From assembly GCA_012512265.1 (NCBI GenBank), contig JAAZEM010000038.1, forward strand, positions 1 through 35,422: a stretch of DNA of 35,422 nucleotides, written 5' to 3'. Source of the DNA: Armatimonadota bacterium (GTDB lineage Bacteria > Armatimonadota > JAAZEB01). Shown one piece after another: positions 18,092 to 25,829 of the stretch (within the stretch, counting starts at the first letter, position 1; every line of letters begins with the position of its first letter). A program made the position numbers and the translations under genes. Under the pieces are notes generated by a model. That model saw only the letters and a program-made list of their open reading frames with translations. It was not told where the DNA came from and did not search any database.

Positions 18092-19458
18092 CGCGGGATA
18101 CCCGCCCGCCGGCGCATCTCCGCCTCGGTCTTGGCGAAGAGATCCCCCATCTCATCGCCGAAGAAGCCGGCCGGCCAGTTGACGATGTTGCCGTAGAGAT
18201 CCACTTCCAACTTGTCGGCTACGGATGCTCCGCCCTCGCGCCGACAGAAGTAGAGCGCGGTATCGTCGGGGGCAATCGCTTCCTCGGCGATGCGCCGCTG
18301 CAGGCGCCGCAGAAGATGCTCGCTGTGGCTCTCCACGACGATCTGCACGTTGCGATTGATCACCACGTCGATGAAGAGATCAGCGAGCGCCGCCTGCACC
18401 GAGGGATGCAGGTGGATCTCCGGCTGCTCCAGGAGGATGGTCGATCCCTCCGGCACGTAGTGGCAGAGGACGAGCACCGGTAGTAATTGAGAGACGCCGA
18501 AGCCCACGTCCGTGATCAGCACCTCAGCGCTGTCTCTCGCAGTCTTGACCTTGACCTCGAAGTCCTTACGGCCCTCCGCGACAGGCCGAAGCTCGAAGGA
18601 GTGTATCAGGCCCGCTTTGCGGAGCCACTCGGCAATCCTGGCCTCGATAGGCTTGTAGCGCCTGCCCTTCCCTTCCCCTCGCCCGCTTTTCAGGTCGGCC
18701 GCGCGTGCCGCCAAGAGCGCGGCCACGGCCTGCTCGCCACGCTGTCCAACGTCAAGCGGGCGATCACCGCCCCAGATGTAGGTGCGATGGGGATACTCCC
18801 GAAGTGGGCCCAGGTAGCTCAGACGGCTGAAAAGCCCCTCAAGCGCCAGAACCAGGTCCGGCAGAAAACCCGTGTTCTGGTAGTAGCCGGTGGCCTCATC
18901 TGGAAACCCGTAGCACTTCACCGGAGACGGGAGGGGCCAGGGCCGACCCTGCACACGTTTGGCCGGGAAATCGCCAGTGTTCAGGTCGTAAGCGTCCTTC
19001 TCATGCCCGTTCTCTTCCCGACGGCGCATGCCAAAGCAGTGGCCGTCAAACTGGTACGCAAAGCTCTCAACAACCGGGCGTTCCTGACGCTCGCGGATTT
19101 CCGTCGTGAATGAAAGCGCACTGATCCGGTAAAGCACGCCCTCAGGCGTCTCGGGGTTGGCAATCGAGAGCCGCTCGGGAAGCGTCCAGGAGAACGAGAG
19201 CCTGAGAGGGCGTTCTGCATCGTGGTTGTACAGCAGGTCGTGAAATGTTCCGAGGTCTACGAGGGACCTGTCATCACCTGTGTGAACCACGCGAGACCGG
19301 TCCCTGGATTCGACAGTCTGCCGCATCATGAGGAGCGCCTGAAGCAGGCTCGTCTTCCCGGAGCTGTTGGTACCGAAGAGGCCCGTGAGGCGGCCCAGCC
19401 GCAAGTCTCCGGTATCCTCCCATGACTTGAAATTCTCCAAGCGCAAGCGCGTGATCAT
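18088..19458 (-). CDS. OLD/AAA15-like ATPase with DUF3696 C-terminus
   Basis: This 456-aa SMC/ABC-type ATPase has Walker A GTNSSGKTS at 29-37, an ABC-signature-like DVGFGVSQ at 317-324, Walker B ILLEQPE at 341-347 followed by IHLHP, and an H-loop in VESHSEHLL. The C-terminal segment with GNIVNWPAGFFGDEM is the DUF3696 pattern. No TOPRIM nuclease is attached, unlike OLD proteins; the PIN protein encoded immediately downstream may be the nuclease. The start at 19458 puts MITRLRLENFKSW at the N terminus, typical of the family, with a GGGGAGA site. The ORF extends further upstream without a plausible start. Compared with neighbours, this stretch looks slightly less GC-rich by eye. Confidence 0.85.
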   Translation of the reverse strand: MITRLRLENFKSWEDTGDLRLGRLTGLFGTNSSGKTSLLQALLMMRQTVESRDRSRVVHTGDDRSLVDLGTFHDLLYNHDAERPLRLSFSWTLPERLSIANPETPEGVLYRISALSFTTEIRERQERPVVESFAYQFDGHCFGMRRREENGHEKDAYDLNTGDFPAKRVQGRPWPLPSPVKCYGFPDEATGYYQNTGFLPDLVLALEGLFSRLSYLGPLREYPHRTYIWGGDRPLDVGQRGEQAVAALLAARAADLKSGRGEGKGRRYKPIEARIAEWLRKAGLIHSFELRPVAEGRKDFEVKVKTARDSAEVLITDVGFGVSQLLPVLVLCHYVPEGSTILLEQPEIHLHPSVQAALADLFIDVVINRNVQIVVESHSEHLLRRLQRRIAEEAIAPDDTALYFCRREGGASVADKLEVDLYGNIVNWPAGFFGDEMGDLFAKTEAEMRRRAGIPR

Positions 19459-19584
19459 GGCAACCGTCTCCCCTGCCTCTCTTCGCCGCGCGCCAGGGCT
19501 TCCCCTTGCGAACCCGTGCAGGCCGGAGGCCTCGACAAGCACACCTGCCCACGCTCGACACATTCTACGGTCCCGACCTGCTCC

Positions 19585-19613
19585 TTGCCGGGCGCCTCCG
19601 GTTGCGGTATAAT
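19585..19613 (+). promoter_or_regulatory. sigma70 promoter of the YdiJ-like gene
   Basis: TTGCCG (19585-19590), 17-nt spacer, TATAAT (19608-19613). The start falls near 19620, leaving a leader of about 15 nt before the ATG at 19635. Confidence 0.8.
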
Positions 19614-19634
19614 GGGGCAGGGAAAGAGCGCGCC

Positions 19635-22568
19635 ATGACATCCATAGCCGAGGAACTGCAACAGCGCCTGCAAGGAGAAGTCCACTTCGACCGCTTTACC
19701 CGGGCGCTCTACAGCACCGATGCCAGCATCTACCGCGAAGAGCCCCTTGGGGTGGTGATGCCCCGCGACGAGGAGGATGTGGCCGCGACCGTCGCCCTCG
19801 CCGCGCGCGAGCGCGTCCCGCTCTTGCCCCGCGGCGCCGGCACCAGCCTCGCCGGGCAGACCGTCGGACGCGCCTTGGTGCTCGACCTCTCCCGGCACAT
19901 GGATCGCATCCTGGAGATCAACCTCGAGGAGCGATGGGCGCGTGTGCAGCCAGGCGTGGTGCTCGACCGCCTGAACGCCGCGCTCCGCCCACATGGGCTG
20001 ATGGTCGGCCCGGATGTGGCGACGAGCAACCGTGCCTGCTTTGGCGGGATGATCGGGAACAACTCGTCGGGCGCGCGCTCGCGGGTCTACGGGATTACCT
20101 CGGACGCGGTGCTTTCGATGCGTGCCGTGCTTGCCGATGGGAAGGTGGCCATCTTCGGCGCCGTCTCGGTGGAGGAGGCACGCCGGCGCGCCACGGGCGA
20201 CACCTTGGAAGCCTCTCTCTACCGGACCATCCCGGAGCTCGTCGAACGGCATCGGGAGGAGATCCGTCGGCGCTTCCCGGCGCTGCAGCGCAACGTCTCC
20301 GGCTACGCGCTCCATGCCGTGGATGTGGCGCTCTCTGAGCAGGGCACGCTCGATCTGGGCCGACTGGTCTGTGGCTCCGAAGGCACGCTGGCCATCGTCA
20401 CCGAGGCGAAGCTGGCACTCGTGCCCAGGCCGCGCTGCGTGGCGCTCGGCGTCGTCGCCTTCGATGACGTGATCGCCGCGCTGGAGGCCACCGTTGCCCT
20501 TCTCGATACGAACCCGGTCGCGATTGAGCTGACCGACCGGATGATCCTCGACCTAGCGAAACAGTCGCGAGAGTACTCTCGCGAGCATATCCCGGTCTCC
20601 GGCGATCCCGAGGCGATCCTCCTGGTGGAGTATCACGGGGCAAGCGAGGCAGAAGTCGCCGCCGGGCTGGACCGGATGGAGAGCGCCATGCGCAGCGGTT
20701 TCCCGCGAGCGGAGTGCGTGCGCGTGCCCGACCCGGCGGATCAGGCGAAGGTGTGGAAAGTGCGAAAGGCCGGCGTGGGGATCCTGCTGGGCATGCCGGG
20801 AGACCGCAAGCCGATCGCCTTCGTCGAGGATACCGCGGTGGAGCCGGCGCGCCTGCCCGAATACGCGCGTCGCTTCCGCGAGATCGTCGCCCGACACGGT
20901 ACCACGGCAGGCTACTACGGCCATGCCAGCGTCGGGTGCCTCCACCTGCGCCCGCTCATCGATATTCACCAGCGCGACGACGTGGAGCGGATGAAGGCAA
21001 TCGCCTCGGACGTGGCCGACCTGGTGCGCGAGTTCGGCGGTTCGATGACGGGCGAGCATGGCGATGGCCGGGTGCGGTCGCTCTGGATCGAGCGGATGTA
21101 CGGCCCGGAGCTCCTGGGCGCCTTCCGCGAGGTGAAGCGCACCTTCGATCCCCAGGGCATCCTCAACCCGGGGACGATCGTCGACGCGCCGCCGATGGAT
21201 GCGCATCTGCGCCCCGACGGCGCGCGACCGCTCAAGCTGAAGACACACCTCAGCTTCAAGCGCGAGGGCGGCATCCTGCGCGCGGTGACCCAGTGCAGCG
21301 GCGTGGGAATCTGCCGCAAGCGGGGCGAAGGCGTGATGTGTCCGTCCTACGCGGCCACCGGCGAGGAGCGCCTCTCCACGCGCGGGCGCGCCAACGCGCT
21401 GCGCGCCGTGCTCGCGGGAGAGCTCCCCCCCGAGGAGCTCACCGGGGAGGAGCTGCACGAGGCGATATCGCTCTGCCTGGCGTGCAAGGGGTGCCAGAAC
21501 GAATGCCCATCCTCGGTGGATATGGCCCGGCTGAAGGTGGAGGTGCTGGCACACTATTACGAGCGCCACGGCACCCCGCTCGGCGCCGCGGTGATGGGCC
21601 GGATCGACCTCCTCAGCCGCCTCGGCTCGCTCACCGCTCCGCTCGCCAATTCGGTGCTGGGAAGCCGACCGGCGCGCGCGCTTATCCAGCGCATCCTCGG
21701 CGTCGATGCCCGGCGCACGCTTCCCGCCTTCGCGGGGCAGACCTTCGCCTCGCGTTTTGCCAAGACCCTCAGAGCCCGCGAAGCCGCGCCTCATGGTACG
21801 CGCGTCGCGCTCTTCGCGGATACCTTCACCAACCACAACGCGCCGGACGCCGGCATGGCGGCGGTGGCAGTGTTGGAACGCCTGGGGTATCAGGTGGAGC
21901 TTCCGAAGCGGCCGTGTTGCGGGCGGGCGGCGCTGTCGCAGGGCCTCGTGGAACGGGCGCGCTCGCTCGCAAAGGCGAATTTGGAGCGGCTGTGGCCCTA
22001 CGTGGAGGCCGGAATCCCGATTGTGGGCCTGGAGCCATCGTGCGTCGCCACGGTGCGCGACGAGTATCTGGACCTGCTGGAGGACGAGCGCGCGGGAAAG
22101 CTCGCTCAGGGTATCCTGCTCCTGGAGGAGTTTCTGGTCCGCGAGCGAGACGCCGGTCGGACAGAGGGCCTCTTCCGGAAGCGCGAGGAGCGTGTCTGGA
22201 TCCACGGGCATTGCCACCAAAAGGCGCTCACGGGCATGGCGCCCGCGGTAGAGGCACTGCGTTTGGTCCCCGGGTTGGAAGTGCACGTGATCGACGCCGG
22301 GTGTTGCGGCATGGCCGGCGCGTTCGGGTATCAGCACTATGACCTGTCGATGGCGATTGGCGAGGAGCGGCTCTTCCCGGCGGTGCGTTCCCTGCCGGAA
22401 GGCGCGGTGATCGTGGCAGAAGGGATCTCGTGCCGCCAGCAGATCGAGCACGGCACGGGCCGGCGGTGTCACCACCTGGCCGAGGTGCTGCGCGACTCGC
22501 TCGCGCCCGTTCACCCTGGAGTGGATCAGGCGCCCCGGATCGCCCTCGCCGCGCAAGAGCAGAGCTGA
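19635..22568 (+). CDS. YdiJ-type FAD-linked 2-hydroxyacid dehydrogenase with Fe-S domain
   Basis: This 977-aa fusion joins an FAD-binding oxidase (residues to about 530) to a ferredoxin and two CCG domains. The PCMH-type FAD segment shows LLPRGAGTSLAGQ and GGMIGNNSSGARS; TGEHGDGR is the usual active-site region. Iron-sulphur cysteines are CSGVGICRK (from 554) and CLACKGCQNECP (614-624). CCG motifs lie near 761 and 890. Relatives oxidise D-2-hydroxyglutarate, D-lactate or glycolate and pass electrons to a membrane carrier. The exact substrate cannot be decided. The ATG at 19635 fits a promoter ending at 19613; the ribosome site GGGAAAGAG is modest. A membrane TPR protein follows at once and may be co-transcribed. 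Confidence 0.9.
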   Translation: MTSIAEELQQRLQGEVHFDRFTRALYSTDASIYREEPLGVVMPRDEEDVAATVALAARERVPLLPRGAGTSLAGQTVGRALVLDLSRHMDRILEINLEERWARVQPGVVLDRLNAALRPHGLMVGPDVATSNRACFGGMIGNNSSGARSRVYGITSDAVLSMRAVLADGKVAIFGAVSVEEARRRATGDTLEASLYRTIPELVERHREEIRRRFPALQRNVSGYALHAVDVALSEQGTLDLGRLVCGSEGTLAIVTEAKLALVPRPRCVALGVVAFDDVIAALEATVALLDTNPVAIELTDRMILDLAKQSREYSREHIPVSGDPEAILLVEYHGASEAEVAAGLDRMESAMRSGFPRAECVRVPDPADQAKVWKVRKAGVGILLGMPGDRKPIAFVEDTAVEPARLPEYARRFREIVARHGTTAGYYGHASVGCLHLRPLIDIHQRDDVERMKAIASDVADLVREFGGSMTGEHGDGRVRSLWIERMYGPELLGAFREVKRTFDPQGILNPGTIVDAPPMDAHLRPDGARPLKLKTHLSFKREGGILRAVTQCSGVGICRKRGEGVMCPSYAATGEERLSTRGRANALRAVLAGELPPEELTGEELHEAISLCLACKGCQNECPSSVDMARLKVEVLAHYYERHGTPLGAAVMGRIDLLSRLGSLTAPLANSVLGSRPARALIQRILGVDARRTLPAFAGQTFASRFAKTLRAREAAPHGTRVALFADTFTNHNAPDAGMAAVAVLERLGYQVELPKRPCCGRAALSQGLVERARSLAKANLERLWPYVEAGIPIVGLEPSCVATVRDEYLDLLEDERAGKLAQGILLLEEFLVRERDAGRTEGLFRKREERVWIHGHCHQKALTGMAPAVEALRLVPGLEVHVIDAGCCGMAGAFGYQHYDLSMAIGEERLFPAVRSLPEGAVIVAEGISCRQQIEHGTGRRCHHLAEVLRDSLAPVHPGVDQAPRIALAAQEQS

Positions 22569-22582
22569 CCCGGGAGGCTCGC

Positions 22583-23473
22583 ATGCTAGAGAATCTCCTC
22601 CTCGGCCTCGCGATGGGGACCATCGGCGCTGCCTACTTAGCGGTGGGCGCCTACCTCTTCCATAAGGCGATCCTGGGCGACATCACCTTTCGTGAAGCGG
22701 TCATCGCTTTCGTGCCGCTCGTCGTCTCCTTCATCGGCGTCTTTGTCGGCCAGGGCACGCTCTTCTCGTGGATCTGCGGCCTCGCTGGCCTCGGCTACCT
22801 CGGCTATCTCGTCGCGCGGCGCCACCAGGAAGAGCGGCAGATCGAGATCGATCTGGTGAACGCCGAGCTGGAGAAGTGGGGACGGGCTGTGGCCGACGAC
22901 GACGCGAATGCGGGCGCGCACCTCTACCTGGCGAACGCACTCGTGGAGAAGGGTGATTTCGATGCCGCCGCCACCCACTACCGGAAATCGCTGGAGCGAG
23001 ACCCGACGAACATCAAGGAGCTGATGGAGTTTCTCCTCAGGCGCCCGCGCCCCGTGCAGGCCGCGATTCGAGAGCGGCTGCCGGAGTTGGACCGACTCGT
23101 CCAGGACCAGTACGAGCGCGATACCTACGGCCGCGTGGTGACCGGTCCGAACGCCCAGCCACTTCTATCGGCACGCGAGCCCGAGCCGGAACCCGCTCCG
23201 GAGGGAGCGACAGCGGCGCCGCCCGCGCCGGTTCTTCTTGGCTACGAGTCACCCGAGGAGGCGTACGCCGACCAGCAGCGCCGGGCCTACCTGAGCGAGA
23301 TGCGCCGGGTGGTGGATCAAAGTCCGGATGATGTTGCCGCGCGCCTTGCCTACGCGGCCGCCCTGGAGGAGGCCGGGCATCCGGATCGCGCGCGAGAGGA
23401 GTACCGGCGGGTGCTGTCGCTCTCGCCGGATCACGCCGAGGCGCGGGCCGCCCTGAACCGCCTGGGAGGGTAG
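22583..23473 (+). CDS. membrane TPR protein
   Basis: This 296-aa protein has three hydrophobic segments in the first 80 residues, then a cytoplasmic part with two tetratricopeptide regions: one at about residues 110-140 (ANALVEKGDFDAAATHYRKS) and one near the end (AYAAALEEAGHPDRAREEYRRV). The middle linker is rich in Pro, Glu and Ala. TPRs mediate protein contacts; no enzyme motif is visible. It begins 14 nt after the YdiJ-like gene with GGGAGG upstream, so it is in the same operon and could serve as a scaffold for it. No specific function is recognised. Confidence 0.75.
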   Translation: MLENLLLGLAMGTIGAAYLAVGAYLFHKAILGDITFREAVIAFVPLVVSFIGVFVGQGTLFSWICGLAGLGYLGYLVARRHQEERQIEIDLVNAELEKWGRAVADDDANAGAHLYLANALVEKGDFDAAATHYRKSLERDPTNIKELMEFLLRRPRPVQAAIRERLPELDRLVQDQYERDTYGRVVTGPNAQPLLSAREPEPEPAPEGATAAPPAPVLLGYESPEEAYADQQRRAYLSEMRRVVDQSPDDVAARLAYAAALEEAGHPDRAREEYRRVLSLSPDHAEARAALNRLGG

Positions 23474-23668
23474 CGGAACACCGCAATCACACGCCATCCC
23501 ACCGGAAGAGCACGGTGCCTCGCGCGCCGGCAGCCGCCGGTGAATCCGCCGCGCGCGCCTAGAGAAGCTCGGAACCGGCAGGGGCCGACGCTTTGTGCCA
23601 GTCAGCCGAAACTGTGCGCGCGCTCGCCGGTTCAGAGTTCCGTCCTCTCCCCTCATCGTGGAGAGAGG

Positions 23669-23700
23669 GACCGGCGCGGGAGCACCGACCCGCGCCGGTC
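23669..23700 (-). terminator. GC hairpin after citrate synthase
   Basis: A 12-bp perfect stem (23669-23680 with 23689-23700) with an 8-nt loop lies 31 nt beyond the citrate synthase stop. There is no T-run. The arm GACCGGCGCGGG matches the hairpin at 7913, so this may be a recurring element. The rest of the gap 23474-23731 shows no gene. Confidence 0.55.
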
Positions 23701-23731
23701 CACGGCATCCGATTGATGGCGGATGCCGGCT

Positions 23732-25297
23732 CTACACATCCGGCTCCTGCTCTTGATCGTCTTCCTCGTGGGCCCAGGTCTTGCCGCGCTGGTCGAGGGG
23801 GATGTACTCCAGGTCATCGGCGCCGGTGTAGTGGGCGCGCGGGCGGATGATGCGGTTGTTGCCCCACTGCTCCAGGATATGCGCCGTCCAGCCAACCACA
23901 CGGCTGATCGCAAAGATCGGCGTGAAGAGTTCCGGTTCGATCTTCATCACCCGGTAGCAGATACCGGAATAGAAGTCGACATTCGGATAAACCTTGGTGT
24001 TCTCGCGAACGACGCGCTCGACCTCGCGAGCCGTCTCGTAGAGGCGTTCCTCGCCCGCTTCCTTGGCGAGCGCCTCGGCGTAGCGCCGCAGGATAGTCGC
24101 CCGAGGATCCTCCGTGCGGTACACGCGATGGCCGAACCCGGGGATCTTCACCTTCTTCGCGAGCGCGCCCTTCACCCACGCCTCCGCCTTGGACGGGTCG
24201 CCGATTTCGTCGAGCATCTTCATCACCTGCTCATTCGCGCCGCCGTGGAGAGGTCCCTTGAGGGCGCCGATGGCGCCGGTCACGCCGGAGTGCATATCCG
24301 CCATGGTGGACGCGATGACACGCGCGGCGAAGGTGGATGCGTTCCATTCGTGGTCGGCATGGAGAATGAGCGCCACATCAAAGGCGCGAACCCAGGTGGG
24401 ATCCGGCTCGGTGCCATGGAGCGTATAGAGGAAGTTGTAGGCGATGCTCTTGCCTGGCAGCGGGTGGATCGGCTCGGCCCCAAAGCGCAGGCGCTGGTGC
24501 GCGGTGACGAGCAACGGGATGCGTGCGGTGAGGCGGATCGCCTTGCGCAGAACGGCGTCGAGCCGGGTGCAGCCGCTGTCGGGATCCCAGTGCCCCAGCG
24601 AGGAGACCGCGGTGCGCAACACCTCCATAGGCGTTGCCGCCCTGGGGAACATGCGCAAGATCATGACGGTCTCCACCGGCAGCTCGACGCTTCCCGTGAA
24701 GCTATCGAGGAAGGCCTCAAACTCGATCTTGCCGGGCAGGCGGCCATACCACAGCAAGTAGGCCACCTCCTCAAAGGTGGAGTAGGTCGCAAGATCTGCC
24801 ACGTCAAAACCGCAATACATCAGCCGGCCCTTCTGCCCATCGATGAAGCAGATGGATGACTCGCCGGCAATCACATCCTTTAGCCCTCGCTGTATGACTA
24901 CATCAGCCTTCGTTTCTGACATCTTCGTTGCCCTCTTCCCGCTATCGCCCGGTCTGCACTCTCCTGCCCCGCTCTCTCCGGCCTGAGTTGAATCTATCTG
25001 CACCGGCCCGGCGCCAGATCCGTGCTCCAGATCCTCTCCCGGCACGGTGGCCACTTCTGGAGATTGAGGCTCCTGTTCTGCGCCCCAGGGCTCCTGCGCT
25101 TGCAGCCCCCCCGGGGCATCCTGCCTCGGTGCCCTCAGCGACTCTAATGCCAGCCGCTCGACCGCAGGCCGCGGGACACGGATTGTCCGCGCCACGCGAA
25201 CCGTGGCCAGGCGGCCCGCGGCGATCCAGCGCCTGACGGTGCGCTCATGCACCTGAAGCGCTTCTGCCGCCTGCCGGATGGTCCAATACTCATCCAC
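23732..25297 (-). CDS. citrate synthase with N-terminal excisionase-type HTH
   Basis: This 521-aa protein condenses oxaloacetate and acetyl-CoA. Catalytic residues are present: His351 in GPLHGGAN, His390 in GFGHRVY, Asp441 in NVDFYSG and Arg in NRIIRP. The length of the catalytic part (about 395 aa) is normal. Residues 4-49 are a MerR/excisionase-like winged HTH (AAEALQVHERTVRRWI), joined by a linker of about 75 residues rich in Glu, Gln and Gly. The GTG at 25297 is chosen because GGGGAGG lies eight bases upstream. A second ATG at 24922 (residue 126), preceded by AAGAGGG, could yield the enzyme alone. The promoter is at 25424-25452. I recall HTH-fused citrate synthases in other bacteria but cannot verify it. 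Confidence 0.88.
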   Translation of the reverse strand: MDEYWTIRQAAEALQVHERTVRRWIAAGRLATVRVARTIRVPRPAVERLALESLRAPRQDAPGGLQAQEPWGAEQEPQSPEVATVPGEDLEHGSGAGPVQIDSTQAGESGAGECRPGDSGKRATKMSETKADVVIQRGLKDVIAGESSICFIDGQKGRLMYCGFDVADLATYSTFEEVAYLLWYGRLPGKIEFEAFLDSFTGSVELPVETVMILRMFPRAATPMEVLRTAVSSLGHWDPDSGCTRLDAVLRKAIRLTARIPLLVTAHQRLRFGAEPIHPLPGKSIAYNFLYTLHGTEPDPTWVRAFDVALILHADHEWNASTFAARVIASTMADMHSGVTGAIGALKGPLHGGANEQVMKMLDEIGDPSKAEAWVKGALAKKVKIPGFGHRVYRTEDPRATILRRYAEALAKEAGEERLYETAREVERVVRENTKVYPNVDFYSGICYRVMKIEPELFTPIFAISRVVGWTAHILEQWGNNRIIRPRAHYTGADDLEYIPLDQRGKTWAHEEDDQEQEPDV

Positions 25298-25311
25298 GGC
25301 GCATACCTCCC

Positions 25312-25392
25312 CTATCGTGGAGCGATGGCTGCAAGCCACGCCCGCTTGTGTCCGCGGTTGCCCAGGTCGCCGCGTGCGGTGCCGCTGAGCAT
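25312..25392 (-). CDS. possible 26-aa leader ORF of the citrate synthase transcript
   Basis: Within the 120-nt leader, an ATG at 25392 opens a 26-codon frame with many Arg, Gly and Ala. Its TAG stop (25312-25314) shares bases with the GGGGAGG ribosome site of the citrate synthase gene, an arrangement that would couple translation. A weak GGTGA lies upstream of its ATG. It may be a leader peptide or only chance. Confidence 0.25.
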   Translation of the reverse strand: MLSGTARGDLGNRGHKRAWLAAIAPR

Positions 25393-25423
25393 CCTCTTGT
25401 AGTCACCGCTTCCTCTACACACG

Positions 25424-25452
25424 ATTATACCCCCAGTGCCCGTATTTGTCAA
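25424..25452 (-). promoter_or_regulatory. perfect consensus promoter of the citrate synthase gene
   Basis: On the minus strand, TTGACA (25447-25452), 17-nt spacer, TATAAT (25424-25429). Both hexamers are exact. Start near 25417, giving a leader of about 120 nt. Confidence 0.93.
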
Positions 25453-25608
25453 TATTTGCCCATATACCCGCGCTCTATCGCCGCGAGAAATGGCACGAGA
25501 GGACATCCGTAATACCGGTGCCCGCTAACAGCACATCTCGTCCGCGGCTCTATGACTGCGCCGGCCCCTGTCATGCCGGGCAAGTCGAGGCATCTATGCA
25601 TCGTGGAG

Positions 25609-25648
25609 GGGCGTTGCCCGCGGAGCTTGGCGCCGGCGGGCAACGCCC
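25609..25648. repeat. 13-bp perfect inverted repeat in the divergent spacer
   Basis: GGGCGTTGCCCGC (25609-25621) pairs perfectly with 25636-25648 around a 14-nt loop. It lies between the divergent citrate synthase and bipA promoters, in a gene-free stretch (25453-25720). It may stop transcription, or bind a protein; no T-run is seen on either side. Confidence 0.6.
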
Positions 25649-25720
25649 ATGCCGCGGGGGTATTGGGTACGCGTGCTCTTCCAAGGGCGTGCTCCACAGC
25701 CGCGGCAAGAGATTTTCTTG

Positions 25721-25749
25721 TTGACGCGCACGCCCGCCTGTGGTACGAT
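25721..25749 (+). promoter_or_regulatory. sigma70 promoter of bipA
   Basis: TTGACG (25721-25726), 17-nt spacer, TACGAT (25744-25749). Start near 25756 leaves a leader of about 74 nt with a GCATGC-CTCC-GCATGC hairpin at 25786-25801. Confidence 0.78.
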
Positions 25750-25829
25750 TTTCGTTGGAAATTCGGGAACGCGAAGACGCTTCAGGCATGCCTCCGCATG
25801 CGATGCGCTTCGTGAAAGGAGTAGCGTAC

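Noticed and set aside
19520..19532. AGGCC-GGA-GGCCT inverted repeat between the ATPase and YdiJ genes
   Set aside because: Arms of five bases in GC-rich DNA are common by chance, and no second copy was seen.
20553..22556. Long minus-strand open frame opposite the YdiJ-like gene
   Set aside because: The plus-strand protein has complete FAD and Fe-S motifs; the reverse frame shows none.
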